Assembly (NCBI GenBank): GCA_963758365.1
Contig: CAVWVB010000001.1
Coordinates: forward strand, 186,001-250,000
Source of the DNA: Dokdonella_A sp963758365
GTDB lineage: Bacteria; Pseudomonadota; Gammaproteobacteria; Xanthomonadales; Rhodanobacteraceae
Length of the DNA stretch: 64,000 bases
Direction: 5' to 3'
The notes beneath the pieces are model-generated. The model saw nothing but the letters and a program-made list of their open reading frames with translations, had not been told where the DNA came from and made no database searches. The stretch's first letter is position 1. The number at the start of each line of letters is the position of its first letter. Shown here in pieces: positions 1-8,245 of the stretch. The position numbers and the translations under genes were made by a program.

Positions 1-50
1 GTACTGGGCATCGCGATTCGCGACATCAGATGCGGCGTTGGGTTGCCATG

Positions 51-656
51 TCACGCCAACCTACTATGGTGTCTGGGAGTGCGGCGTCGAGCAGCGAGAG
101 TCGCGGAAAACGCGAGCAAGGCCATCAACAGCAGCGCCGTTGCCATCGATAGCGCGGGTATCGGTGCGATTGCGCGGCGCAAATAAACCGTGGCGCTATT
201 ATTGTCGGGATTGATGTCTTGATAGAAAAATGCCAAGCCAAAGCTGAATGGCGTTGTCTGCGGCGCCTGAGAGGTCAGCGTCAAGGTGAGATTGCAAACG
301 CGAGTTTCTCCGATTGCGAGAATCCCCGCGTCCGTGGGGTACCACCAAAAGTTGTAATGGAAGGTTGCTCCATCGTATGCGACGATTCCAAGACCCGGGC
401 AATCATTCGGTGCGCTGGAAGGTCCAAACTGGTCGTAAAAATCGGAACTGATCAGCAGCAGACGGTCGACCGGTTCAGGCCCGAGATTCGTTGCCGACAA
501 GGTGAACACGATCGGTTCGCCCGGTACGAGGTTTATGTTGGGGACGGCAGTCAGGCTAACCGAGATGTCGGCAGGAACCGGTATTGGCGGGTTCCCTGCG
601 CGCGCGATCGGGATGATGGCAATCAGCGATGCCAGTAGGAAGGGCGTCGCGTTCAT
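51..656 (-). CDS. Exported Ig-like protein with PAL-TM-Arg C-terminal tail (copy B)
   Basis: A 201-residue protein of unknown function. Residues 1-20 are a signal peptide ending ARA. Residues ~30-155 resemble a DUF11/CARDB-type Ig-like domain (VSLTAVPNINLVPGEP, ATNLGPEP) with two Cys. The C-terminus has IPALS, about 20 hydrophobic residues, then RRR, the architecture of IPTL-CTERM/PEP-CTERM-like sorting tails. It is a close paralogue of the protein encoded at 760-1368 (shared blocks LLLISSDFYDQFGPS and TFHYNFWWYPTDAGILA) and lies downstream of it on the same strand. Between them is a metalloprotease 3'-end remnant, so this copy probably came from duplication of a metalloprotease plus Ig-protein unit. 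Surface anchoring is inferred from the tail. Confidence 0.8.
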   Translation of the reverse strand: MNATPFLLASLIAIIPIARAGNPPIPVPADISVSLTAVPNINLVPGEPIVFTLSATNLGPEPVDRLLLISSDFYDQFGPSSAPNDCPGLGIVAYDGATFHYNFWWYPTDAGILAIGETRVCNLTLTLTSQAPQTTPFSFGLAFFYQDINPDNNSATVYLRRAIAPIPALSMATALLLMALLAFSATLAARRRTPRHHSRLA

Positions 657-665
657 GCAGGAAAG

Positions 666-758
666 TCAGTCATAAAAGCCATCGGCGAAGGTGCGCCCAA
701 GGCTCGCTCGGTATTGTGCCGTCGTATCGGCGACCTGGAGTTCATGGCAACGCTGGCG
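666..758 (-). pseudogene. Remnant of a duplicated metalloprotease gene (3' end only)
   Basis: Read on the minus strand, this stretch encodes about 25 C-terminal residues ending TAQYRASLGRTFADGFYD and a TGA at 666-668. The intact metalloprotease at 1378-2667 ends TAQYRASLGRIFADGFE. Similarity is clear over about 48 nt at DNA level and then fades upstream with gaps. There is no start codon or catalytic region: the stretch begins where the coding region at 760-1368 stops. It shows that the middle metalloprotease copy of a tandem duplication was almost wholly deleted. Confidence 0.75.
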
Positions 759-759
759 A

Positions 760-1368
760 TTATGACCGCAAAGTCAAACGCCGCTGCGCGATGCCGCCGC
801 AAGCGGCCAGCAATGCCGTGAGCACGAGCAGCGTCGCTGGCGACAGCGCGGGAATCGGCGCGGCTGCTGCGATGGCGCGGCGCAGGGTGACCGTAGCGCT
901 GTCGTTGGCCGGATTCAGGTCCGTGATGAAATACGGCAGGCCGAAACTGAATTGCATCGTAGGTGGCGCTTGTGACGTTAAAGTTAGGGTGATTGGGCAA
1001 ACTCTCGTTTCACCTACGGCGAGGATTCCCGCGTCCGTGGGGTACCACCAAAAGTTGTAGTGGAATGTCTCTCCGTCGGAGACAACTACTACGAGGCCGG
1101 GGCAATCGTTCGGTACGTCGGAGGGTCCGAACTGATCGTAGAAATCGGAACTGATCAGCAGTAGCAGGTTGACCGGTTCGGGGCCGAGGTTGGTGGTCGA
1201 TACGCTAAAAGTGATCGGCTCGCCCGGCACCAAGTCGACATCGGGGCTGGCGGTCAACGCCACGGCAATGTCCGAAGGGATGCTCAGTTCCCCGGCAGAC
1301 ACGCCAGGGCGCATGGACACGGACGCAAACAGCGTTACCGCGAGTAACCATCGGAGCGTAGGCATCAC
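760..1368 (-). CDS. Exported Ig-like protein with PAL-TM-Arg C-terminal tail (copy A)
   Basis: A 202-residue paralogue of the protein at 51-656. It has a signal peptide (about residues 1-25, ending VSA), a DUF11/CARDB-like domain (VALTASPDVDLVPGEP, TTNLGPEP) with Cys residues, and a C-terminal tail of IPALS, a hydrophobic segment and QRR. Its start lies 9 nt after the stop of the upstream metalloprotease gene, so the two are very probably one operon and may be exported together. Function is unknown. The tail suggests membrane anchoring or processing by a sorting enzyme that is not encoded in this window. Confidence 0.82.
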   Translation of the reverse strand: MMPTLRWLLAVTLFASVSMRPGVSAGELSIPSDIAVALTASPDVDLVPGEPITFSVSTTNLGPEPVNLLLLISSDFYDQFGPSDVPNDCPGLVVVVSDGETFHYNFWWYPTDAGILAVGETRVCPITLTLTSQAPPTMQFSFGLPYFITDLNPANDSATVTLRRAIAAAAPIPALSPATLLVLTALLAACGGIAQRRLTLRS

Positions 1369-1377
1369 CGTCTTTGC

Positions 1378-2667
1378 TCACTCGAACCCATCGGCAAAGA
1401 TGCGTCCGAGGCTCGCTCGGTACTGCGCGGTCGTGTGATCGAACTCAGCGATGACGCGTGCGTTCTCGCGCTGGTTGGCAATTCCGGTGTGGAACCAGTC
1501 GACGGTGACCGCGGCGTTGGAATAATTGAGTATTTGCGGGCATTGCCCGTTGCAGGCGCCAATATAGTAAGCCACGATCGTTCGGTGCCCCTCGTCCTTG
1601 CCGGGTGGATTGGCCCAGTGCGCGAAGGCCCAAGGCTCGAGCGGGGTCGTATTCGTATTGTTTTCCGGATTGTGGTTCGCGCCGAACAGATGGCCAAACT
1701 CGTGCTCGAAGCCATACGACGAGAATGAGCAAGTTCGCTTCGTTACGCCGACGGCATATGGCGCAAAGCCGGGACCGGGCAGCGGGGTCTGCTGGTAGCC
1801 CGGTGTATAGGCAAGGCCGCACTGATTCGGGTCGGCGTTGGTTTCTCGTACCAGCATCACGAGATCGGCAGCCCAATAGTTGCGCAAACCGACCGGTTCG
1901 GGGTCGGTCCTAAGATAGAACAAATCCGGGTCGAAAAACCCGCTGTCCGCCCGCGCGACCTCCTGAGCATGCGCGAGGTGCACCTGCGCAATCACCGGCT
2001 GCCCCGGCGTCGTGCTGCGGTCCATCGCCATCTGCGTCGCGTCGATCGTATCCTGCATGTACTGCTGCACATTGATGCCGGCATTTTGCAGGGCCTGCCG
2101 CACGGTCGATGTGTACAACACAAGCACGTCGACCTGCTGGTCGTTGGTCGGTACGCGCGGCGGTTCGCCGATTGGGGCTTCGGCACCTTCGCCGCCAACC
2201 GACGCCACGTCGGGCGCAAGCGGTCCGTTCGGCGACGCGTACGCGTCGTAGCGGGTCAGCGTGACGCCTGCGGTCGTGGTCTCTACGCCATAGGGCGCGT
2301 CGAGGCACGAGATCACCGCGCGAATGTGATCCGGGATCGCGCTGAACAGCGCGCTGCAATCGCCGCCACGACCCGTCCACAAGAAGCCTTGCGGCCCGCG
2401 CGATTCGGAGCGCATGCGTTGCAAGGTGACCGCGGCGCGGCCAGGAAGATTCAGCACCGCGCTCGTCGGCAGCGTGGTCAAGAGCGCCGTGTTGACGGTA
2501 ACCGGCCAGACCGCCCCCGCCCCCGCATCGGCCTGCGGACCCGGCGCGCCCTGCGCACCGATGTCAGTAAATACGTTGGGAGAGGGTGGCGGCTCACCGT
2601 CCACACCGAATCCGATCAGATCAACACCGGCGCGTGCCGGGGGGAGGGCTGCAAGCAACAGGGCCAT
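1378..2667 (-). CDS. Exported reprolysin-like zinc metalloprotease
   Basis: 429 residues. The chosen ATG gives MALLLAALPPARAG, a short signal peptide, with GGAGGG 13 nt upstream; the reading frame continues upstream only as antisense to the patatin gene. Residues ~180-400 are a metzincin-type domain: VDVLVLYTSTV, ADLVMLVRETNAD, and HEFGHLFGANH at ~322-332, the zinc-binding HExxHxxGxxH. It fits secreted M12B/M72-type endopeptidases. The segment that normally carries the Met-turn reads TIVAY (~363), with Val where Met is expected. The last eight residues, RIFADGFE, are a tail shared with six other exported proteins in the window. First gene of an operon with 760-1368; a degenerate second copy lies at 666-758. 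Confidence 0.85.
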   Translation of the reverse strand: MALLLAALPPARAGVDLIGFGVDGEPPPSPNVFTDIGAQGAPGPQADAGAGAVWPVTVNTALLTTLPTSAVLNLPGRAAVTLQRMRSESRGPQGFLWTGRGGDCSALFSAIPDHIRAVISCLDAPYGVETTTAGVTLTRYDAYASPNGPLAPDVASVGGEGAEAPIGEPPRVPTNDQQVDVLVLYTSTVRQALQNAGINVQQYMQDTIDATQMAMDRSTTPGQPVIAQVHLAHAQEVARADSGFFDPDLFYLRTDPEPVGLRNYWAADLVMLVRETNADPNQCGLAYTPGYQQTPLPGPGFAPYAVGVTKRTCSFSSYGFEHEFGHLFGANHNPENNTNTTPLEPWAFAHWANPPGKDEGHRTIVAYYIGACNGQCPQILNYSNAAVTVDWFHTGIANQRENARVIAEFDHTTAQYRASLGRIFADGFE

Positions 2668-2787
2668 GGTATGGATGATTCCCTCCGATCGTCTGCTTCT
2701 TGCAGCGAGTTTACGCCGCCAGTTTAGGATGGGGCAAAAGACGTCACCGAGATGATTCAGCGCTCGATCTGTGCAGTCCGTCTGCGC

Positions 2788-2793
2788 TAGATT
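2788..2793 (+). promoter_or_regulatory. -10 element of a probable leaderless promoter (patatin gene)
   Basis: TAGATT ends 6 nt before the ATG at 2800, so transcription would begin at or next to the start codon. A weak -35 (TCGATC, 2764-2769) is spaced 18 nt away. No Shine-Dalgarno fits the ATG. Confidence 0.4.
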
Positions 2794-2799
2794 GTGGGG

Positions 2800-3813
2800 A
2801 TGGAGGACCTCCCGCGCACCAACGACCAAGCGCACACGAACACGGCGCTCGCGATTTCGCTCGTGCTCGGCTCGGGCGGTGCGCGCGGCTACGCGCATAT
2901 CGGCGTGATCGAGGAACTCGAGGCGCGGGGGTATGCGATCCGCTCGATCGCGGGCAGTTCGATGGGTGCGCTGGTCGGCGGCATCTACGCGACCGGCAAG
3001 CTCGAGGTGTTCAGCGACTGGGTGCGTCCGCTGCAACGCCTGGATGTGCTGCGTCTGCTCGACTGGACCTTGTCCGGTGGCGGTTTCATCAAGGGCGATC
3101 GCATCATCGGTGTCCTGCGCGACCTGATCGGCGAGGTCGACATCGAGGATCTGCCGATTCCCTACACCGCAGTCGCGGTCGATCTCGATGTACAGCGCGA
3201 AGTCTGGTTCTCGCGCGGGCCTTTGTTCGATGCGATCCGCGCCTCGATCGCGATTCCGACCGTGTTCCGGCCGCATCGTCTCCACGGCCGCCTGCTCGTC
3301 GATGGCGGTCTGCTCAACCCGCTGCCGGTGTCGCCGACCCTGCGCGACCTGACCGATGCGACGATCGCGGTCGACGTGAACGCGCCGGCCGAGCCGCTGG
3401 ATCGCTACCGGAACCACACGGACGAGTCCGGCAAGGCGGATCGCGGCGCCGCGGGCCAGGCTTCGCCGGAGCTGCTGCCCGAGGCGGGCAAGCCCGCGCC
3501 GGTCGACCTGCAGCGTTCCGGTTACCGGCGGCGCATCGCCGAATTCGTCGGCTCGGTGATGGAGAAGCGCGAGCAGCGTGCCAGCGGACACGAACCGGGG
3601 GCGTTCGAACTGTTTGCGCGTTCGCTCGATGTGGTGCAGGAGACGATCACCCGCCTCAAGCTCGCCGCGCAGCCACCGGATCTGCTGATCACGATTCCGC
3701 GCAACGCCTGCGAGTTCTACGAGTTCCATCGCGCCGGGGAACTCGTCGAGCTCGGCCGCCGGCGTACCCGCGAGGCACTCGCGCGCTGGACACCTACGCG
3801 AGGCGGGCGCTAG
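2800..3813 (+). CDS. Patatin-like phospholipase
   Basis: 337 residues, a predicted lipid acyl hydrolase with a Ser-Asp dyad. Visible motifs are the oxyanion hole GSGGARGYAHIG (~25-36), the nucleophile elbow GSSMG (~54-58) and DGG (~169-171) holding the catalytic Asp. This is the RssA/YchK-like bacterial patatin family. No signal peptide, so probably cytoplasmic or membrane-associated. A GTG at 2794 is an alternative start; the ATG at 2800 is preferred because TAGATT sits 6 nt upstream. The gene diverges from the metalloprotease and its end overlaps the convergent beta-helix gene by 4 nt. Confidence 0.88.
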   Translation: MEDLPRTNDQAHTNTALAISLVLGSGGARGYAHIGVIEELEARGYAIRSIAGSSMGALVGGIYATGKLEVFSDWVRPLQRLDVLRLLDWTLSGGGFIKGDRIIGVLRDLIGEVDIEDLPIPYTAVAVDLDVQREVWFSRGPLFDAIRASIAIPTVFRPHRLHGRLLVDGGLLNPLPVSPTLRDLTDATIAVDVNAPAEPLDRYRNHTDESGKADRGAAGQASPELLPEAGKPAPVDLQRSGYRRRIAEFVGSVMEKREQRASGHEPGAFELFARSLDVVQETITRLKLAAQPPDLLITIPRNACEFYEFHRAGELVELGRRRTREALARWTPTRGGR

Positions 3814-5354
3814 CGCCTGGAGCGGCGTGAGCGCGCAGCATTCGCCGGTCGGTACGAGATTGCCGCACAGCCGAGCAGGGCCGCGAGCAACGCGAGCAGC
3901 GCGTTCTTGAGCGCCGGCACGGGTAGCAGCGCGGCTGGCGGCAACGAGCCCTGGCGCTCGAACGCGCCGATATCGGCGCCGCCGCCATACACGCGCGCAA
4001 ACGCCGCGCCGCGCTGATCGAACGCGAGGTTTGCGTCGTTGTTGCCGGCATCGATGGCTGGGCTGCCCGCGCGCAGGGCATGGGTGCGGGTCGGTCCGCC
4101 GTTGGCCGCGAGCGGCAGCAGCGACGGGTCTGCATCCAGCGTATCGGCAGGCAGGTTGACGTTCGCGCCAGCTTGTCCGACCAGGTTGTCGTTGCCCGCG
4201 ATTCCGACCACGAACGGATCGTCGACATCGGCGACCTGGCCCGCGCCGACCGTATTGCCCTGCACGATCGTGCTGGCGAGGTTCGCTGCGGTGGCGGCGA
4301 GCCAGATCCCGCCGCCGCCGTTGGCCGCGTGGTTGGCGGTGAACGTGCTGTTGCCGACCTGCATCGTCGCCGGGCGCCGCACGAACAGGCCGCCACCGAC
4401 GCCGGCCGCGGCGATGTTGCCCGAGAACGTGCTGTTTGAGACCACGATGCTGCTGAACGTGGCGATGCCGCCGCCACGTCCGTCGACGAAGTTCGAGTCG
4501 ATCGTCGATCCGGAAACCGAACCGCCGCGCACGCTGACGATCGCGCCGCCGATGTCGTAACTCGTGCGGCCATCATGCACGTGATGGTCGGCGAGGTTGC
4601 CGCTGACCGTGCTGTCCTGCAGCCGCATCCGGTAGACGAACGCACCGCCGCCGAACGCGGCGGTGCCCGCATCCTCGTGCACTCCGCGCCCGACATTGCC
4701 GGAAAGCGTGCTGTTGCTCATCGTCAGCGCGTACGCGTAGATGCCGCCGCCGTAGGCCCCTTCGCCGCCCGCGTAGCAACCCTGCACCACGCTGTCCTCG
4801 AGCGTCAGGTAACCCGCCGACGCGATGCAGCCGCCGCCGGTCACGTCGAAACCGGTCGCGCGCACGCGGCCGCCGCGGATCGTGATCGCGCTCAACGTCA
4901 ATGCGCCGCCGTACGGGTGCACGAACACGCGGTCGAGCTGGTTGCCGTCGATGGCCAGCCGCGCGCGGCCGGGACCGGTCAGGCTCAGGCTGTCGACGTC
5001 GATCTCGATTGCGCCGGTTTGCAGGGTGATCGTGGAGCAGGTCAGTGCGGTCAGGTCGATGCGGTCGCCGTTGCCCGCGGCGGCGACTGCAGCGCGCAGG
5101 CTGCCCGGGCCGTCGTCCGCGCAGTTGTCGACCGGCCATACCGCGGCCGGGTCGGCCGCGGTATGGCTGCCGCGTGCAGCGGGCAGTTCCGGAAAGATCC
5201 GGTGTGCGGCGTCGGTGCGCAGGCGAATCCACGACACGTCCGCGTCGACGGTACCCACGGCCGATGCTGCCACCGCAGTTCCCGCGAAGAGACCCGCCGA
5301 GAGCGCGACCGCGAGTGGATGGATGGACGCGTGAATCGGCGATGGCGGGGTCAT
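3810..5354 (-). CDS. Exported right-handed beta-helix protein with PAL-TM-Arg tail
   Basis: 514 residues. The ATG chosen gives a signal peptide (residues 1-30, ending TAVAA). The body (~60-450) has repeated N-S-T-x-S-G-N rungs typical of parallel beta-helix or polymorphic outer-membrane proteins, and closes with GGADIGAFE, the choice-of-anchor-Q type end. The C-terminus has VPAL, about 20 hydrophobic residues, then an Arg/Ser-rich end (RSRRSRR), like the tails of the two Ig-like proteins at 51-1368. Probably a surface adhesin-like protein; ligand unknown. It stands alone, convergent with the patatin gene. Confidence 0.82.
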   Translation of the reverse strand: MTPPSPIHASIHPLAVALSAGLFAGTAVAASAVGTVDADVSWIRLRTDAAHRIFPELPAARGSHTAADPAAVWPVDNCADDGPGSLRAAVAAAGNGDRIDLTALTCSTITLQTGAIEIDVDSLSLTGPGRARLAIDGNQLDRVFVHPYGGALTLSAITIRGGRVRATGFDVTGGGCIASAGYLTLEDSVVQGCYAGGEGAYGGGIYAYALTMSNSTLSGNVGRGVHEDAGTAAFGGGAFVYRMRLQDSTVSGNLADHHVHDGRTSYDIGGAIVSVRGGSVSGSTIDSNFVDGRGGGIATFSSIVVSNSTFSGNIAAAGVGGGLFVRRPATMQVGNSTFTANHAANGGGGIWLAATAANLASTIVQGNTVGAGQVADVDDPFVVGIAGNDNLVGQAGANVNLPADTLDADPSLLPLAANGGPTRTHALRAGSPAIDAGNNDANLAFDQRGAAFARVYGGGADIGAFERQGSLPPAALLPVPALKNALLALLAALLGCAAISYRPANAARSRRSRR

Positions 5355-5466
5355 GCGTGCGTCCTGCGTGATGTGGGCGCCGGATGGTAGCGTGCGGACG
5401 CGTTGCCGTGGAGACCCCGCGTGAAGGAAGCACTCCTTTGAGGCATGCGTCGCGCGGACGCAGCGC

Positions 5467-6111
5467 TCAGCGCATCGTTTCGGCACCGATCAGCACGACG
5501 TCGGCACGACGCATCGCGAACAGGCCGACCGTGACCACGCCGACGATCTGGTTCAGGCGGCTTTCGAGGGCGACCGGATCGGCGATGCGCAGATCGTGCA
5601 CGTCGAGGATCCAGTTGCCGTTGTCGGTCACCACGCCCTCGCGCCAGACCGGCCGTCCGCCGGTGCCGAGGATCTCGCGTGCGACGTGGCTGCGCGCCAT
5701 CGGGATCACCTCGACCGGCAGCGGAAAGCGCCCGAGCACGTCGACGCGTTTGCCCGGGTCGATGATGCAGACGAAGGTCTTCGCCACGGCCGCGATGATC
5801 TTCTCGCGGGTGAGCGCGGCGCCGCCGCCCTTGATCAGGCACCTCGCGTCGTCGCACTCGTCCGCGCCGTCGACGTAGAGCGGAATGGGTCCGGTGGCAT
5901 TGATGTCGAGCACGGCGATGCCGCGCTCCTGCAGCAGGCGCGTCGATTGCTCTGAGCTCGACACCGCGCCGTCGATGGCGTGTCGGCGCTCGGCCAGCGC
6001 GTCGATGAAATACGCGACGGTCGATCCGGTGCCGACGCCGACGATCATGCCGTCCTCGACGAAGCGCATCGCGGCGCGCGCCGCAGCGCGCTTCTGCTGA
6101 TCCTGGTTCAT
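5467..6111 (-). CDS. rpiA: Ribose-5-phosphate isomerase A
   Basis: 214 residues, usual length. Interconverts ribose-5-phosphate and ribulose-5-phosphate in the pentose phosphate pathway, cytoplasmic. Family motifs: VGVGTGSTV (phosphate loop), SSEQSTRL, DGADECD (catalytic Asp) and KGGGAALTREKI (catalytic Lys). First gene of a conserved housekeeping block on the minus strand together with the EVE gene, fau, 6S RNA and zapA. Confidence 0.96.
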   Translation of the reverse strand: MNQDQQKRAAARAAMRFVEDGMIVGVGTGSTVAYFIDALAERRHAIDGAVSSSEQSTRLLQERGIAVLDINATGPIPLYVDGADECDDARCLIKGGGAALTREKIIAAVAKTFVCIIDPGKRVDVLGRFPLPVEVIPMARSHVAREILGTGGRPVWREGVVTDNGNWILDVHDLRIADPVALESRLNQIVGVVTVGLFAMRRADVVLIGAETMR

Positions 6112-6250
6112 GGCGACGGTCGCTCCGGGTTGTTCCGCATGTATGTGCGCGCGCCGCGTCCCCGGCTCCTGGATGGGCCTCGATGCGGCGATCCGGGTCC
6201 GCCGCGGCAGCGTTCGGCGGATCCGCCCGGCCAGTGTCCGCGGTCTGCGT

Positions 6251-6703
6251 TCACTCGAGCGCGAGAATGCGCGTCCATTGCGCCTTCGTCACCGGCAGCA
6301 CCGACAGCCGATTGCCGCGCTGGAGCAGCGCAAAGCCGTCCAGCTGCGGCTGCTGCTTGAGTTCGGTCAGGCTGATCGTGCGCGCGAGCTTGCGCTTGAA
6401 TGCGACATCGACCAGCGACCAGCGCGGATTGTCCGGCGTGCTGGCCGGATCGAAGTAGTCGCTCCTGCGGTCGAACTGGGTCGGGTCCGGATACGCGGCG
6501 CCGGCCACCTCGGCAATACCGACCACGCCGGGCTCCGCGCAGCTCGAGTGATAGAACAGCACGCCGTCTCCCGCGCTCATCCCGTCGCGCATGAAGTTGC
6601 GCGCCTGATAGTTGCGCACGCCGCTCCAGGGTTCGATCTTCACGCGCGCGAGATCGTCGATCGAGAATGCATCGGGTTCGGACTTCATCAGCCAGTAGCG
6701 CAT
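6251..6703 (-). CDS. EVE domain protein
   Basis: 150 residues covering a single EVE domain (PUA-like fold, thymocyte nuclear protein 1 family): MRYWLMKSEP at the start, WSGVRNYQARNFMR, GDGVLFYHS and PDPTQFD are diagnostic. EVE domains are thought to bind modified bases or RNA; the bacterial role is not settled. TAGAGT about 30 nt upstream of the ATG is a possible -10. It lies between rpiA and fau, a common position in this order. Confidence 0.93.
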   Translation of the reverse strand: MRYWLMKSEPDAFSIDDLARVKIEPWSGVRNYQARNFMRDGMSAGDGVLFYHSSCAEPGVVGIAEVAGAAYPDPTQFDRRSDYFDPASTPDNPRWSLVDVAFKRKLARTISLTELKQQPQLDGFALLQRGNRLSVLPVTKAQWTRILALE

Positions 6704-6758
6704 GGCGGAAGCACGCCTGCGGGACGAGCGCGCACTCTAGCAGCGCCGAGCCGCGCGA

Positions 6759-7373
6759 TCACGCCTGCGCCGGCGTGCAGTCGATGAGTTCGCGTTCGGT
6801 CGCGACATAGTCGAGGCGCACGTCCCAGGCCATCGCCTCGAGGCCTGCGACTTCCTGGCTCGCATAGCCGATGCCGATCAGCACCGGCCTGCCGACGCCG
6901 GCGCGACCATGTAGGAACGCGAAACTGCGATCGTAGTAGCCGCCACCGAAACCGAGGCGGCGCCCGCCACGGTCGAAGCCGAGCAGCGGCACGAGGACGA
7001 CGTCCATCTGCGCCGGTGCGATCAGGTCGCCTGGTGTGCATTCCGGTTCGGGGATGCCGTAGCGGTTGGCGACGACCGGCTGGCCCGGATGCCAGGGTGC
7101 GAACAGAAGCCGGTGGTCGCTGCCGACGACCGGCAGGTACCAGAGCTGGCCGCGTCCGAGCAGCCCGGCGAACAGCGCCGACAACGGCAGTTCGCCTGCC
7201 ACCGCCCAGTAGCCGCCGATGTGGCGGTCGGTCATGAACTCGGGAACCCGTTCCAGTTGCACGACCAGCGCCTGCGCGGCGGCGATGCGTTCGCCCGCGG
7301 ACAGGGCGGCGCGGCGTGCGCGGAGCGCGGCGCGCAGACGGATACGCGTGGCGGACTGGATCGGGCGGGTCAT
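6759..7373 (-). CDS. fau: 5-formyltetrahydrofolate cyclo-ligase
   Basis: 204 residues. ATP-dependent conversion of 5-formyl-THF to 5,10-methenyl-THF, cytoplasmic. It has the N-terminal basic helix (RIRLRAALRARRAAL) and the diagnostic LGFGGGYYDRSF at ~145-156 that binds nucleotide and folate. It lies directly downstream of 6S RNA, the same zapA-ssrS-ygfA arrangement as in Escherichia coli, where ygfA is read from the 6S precursor transcript. Confidence 0.94.
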   Translation of the reverse strand: MTRPIQSATRIRLRAALRARRAALSAGERIAAAQALVVQLERVPEFMTDRHIGGYWAVAGELPLSALFAGLLGRGQLWYLPVVGSDHRLLFAPWHPGQPVVANRYGIPEPECTPGDLIAPAQMDVVLVPLLGFDRGGRRLGFGGGYYDRSFAFLHGRAGVGRPVLIGIGYASQEVAGLEAMAWDVRLDYVATERELIDCTPAQA

Positions 7374-7424
7374 CGGTCATCGCCGCTCGGCGTGCCGGGC
7401 AGCCCGGTGTGGGGGCAGGAAAGT

Positions 7425-7613
7425 GGCGTCCTCCGCCGTGCCGGTGCGCATCGAACGACCTTGATCCAGCGGGATCAGGTGGGATGGCTGACGGAACCTA
7501 AGGCTTTCCGCACGTGGCGGACCTGCACACGGGATTCCGTTTCGCCGACCCGGGTCGTCTATAGGAACAAGGCAATATGTAAGAGTGCGCTGTCGGTCAC
7601 CGCAGAGGACACC
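7425..7613 (-). ncRNA. ssrS: 6S RNA
   Basis: The gap between zapA and fau holds about 189 nt whose ends form a 12-bp closing stem: GGTGTCCTCTGC (7613-7602) with GCGGAGGACGCC (7436-7425), every position a Watson-Crick or G-U pair. Size and the zapA/ygfA neighbourhood match gammaproteobacterial 6S RNA, which sequesters sigma-70 RNA polymerase in stationary phase. The ends are set from the stem and may be off by a few nucleotides. The RNA starts about 6 nt after the zapA stop codon, so it may be processed from a zapA transcript. Confidence 0.87.
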
Positions 7614-7618
7614 TGACG

Positions 7619-7936
7619 CTATTGTAGTGATGCGGCAAACGCGCGTTCAAGCTTCGCGTTGATCGCTTGCAGGTTCTCTGCCAACTGTTTCGAATCGGTC
7701 GTTTCGCGCTCACGGGCGTTCAGCAACTCGTGGCAGATGTTGAGTGCGGCGAGAATCGCGATGCGGTCGAGTCCGGCGCTGCGCGCGGCGCTGCGCATTT
7801 CGCGCATCTTGGTGTCGAGATAGCGCGCGGCCGCGAGCAGACCGGCGCGCTCCTCGCTGCTGCATGCGACATGGAACTCGCGATCGAGGATCGTGACCGC
7901 TACCGGAGCGTTCTCGCCGTTCGCAGCCGATGTCAT
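7619..7936 (-). CDS. zapA: Cell division protein ZapA
   Basis: 105 residues, typical for the family. ZapA binds and bundles FtsZ at the division ring. N-terminal VTILDREFHVACSSEERAGL is the characteristic fold; residues ~30-105 form a long helix or coiled coil (ILAALNICHELL). Its ATG overlaps the stop of the upstream zapB-like gene (4-nt overlap), so the two are coupled. 6S RNA follows immediately. Confidence 0.94.
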   Translation of the reverse strand: MTSAANGENAPVAVTILDREFHVACSSEERAGLLAAARYLDTKMREMRSAARSAGLDRIAILAALNICHELLNARERETTDSKQLAENLQAINAKLERAFAASLQ

Positions 7937-8151
7937 GCCTGATTATGCTCCAGCGACTTCAGGCGCATGATCATAGCCTCGACACGCGACCGCGCCTGCT
8001 CGTTGCGCGCGATCAGCTGTGCGCGTTCACTCGCGAGCTGCTCCTGACTGTGGCGCAGACTGCGGTTCTCGTCCTGCAGGGTGCGGCACAGCGCGATGAG
8101 CCGGTCCACGCGGTCGCCGATCGCCAGCAGGCTTTGTTCATGGGCGGTCAT
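7933..8151 (-). CDS. ZapB-like coiled-coil protein (TIGR02449 type)
   Basis: 72 residues, predicted almost wholly as one coiled coil (IGDRVDRLIALCRTLQDENR). Small proteins of this kind sit upstream of zapA in many gammaproteobacteria and are presumed division accessory factors; direct function is inferred. No Shine-Dalgarno is visible. TATATT ends 6 nt before the ATG, pointing to a leaderless message. It is coupled to zapA by a 4-nt overlap. Confidence 0.85.
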   Translation of the reverse strand: MTAHEQSLLAIGDRVDRLIALCRTLQDENRSLRHSQEQLASERAQLIARNEQARSRVEAMIMRLKSLEHNQA

Positions 8152-8157
8152 TGCGGA

Positions 8158-8163
8158 AATATA
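8158..8163 (-). promoter_or_regulatory. -10 element of a probable leaderless promoter (zapB-like gene)
   Basis: On the minus strand TATATT is followed by 6 nt and then the ATG (8151-8149). With a usual 6-7 nt distance to the start site, the transcript would begin at the start codon. No ribosome binding site is present. Confidence 0.4.
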
Positions 8164-8245
8164 GCATCGCCACCGCGCGGTTTGTCATCCGCGGCCGATG
8201 CAACGCGGTCGGAACGTGAAACGGTCATGCGATCCGCGCGTTCCG

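Noticed and set aside
653..1000. Open frame of 115 codons over the protease remnant and Ig gene A
   Set aside because: It is out of frame with both; the remnant is read in another frame ending at 666-668.
2668..3729. N-terminal extension of the metalloprotease frame across the patatin gene
   Set aside because: The extension has the composition of an antisense frame; the signal peptide and GGAGGG place the start at 2667.
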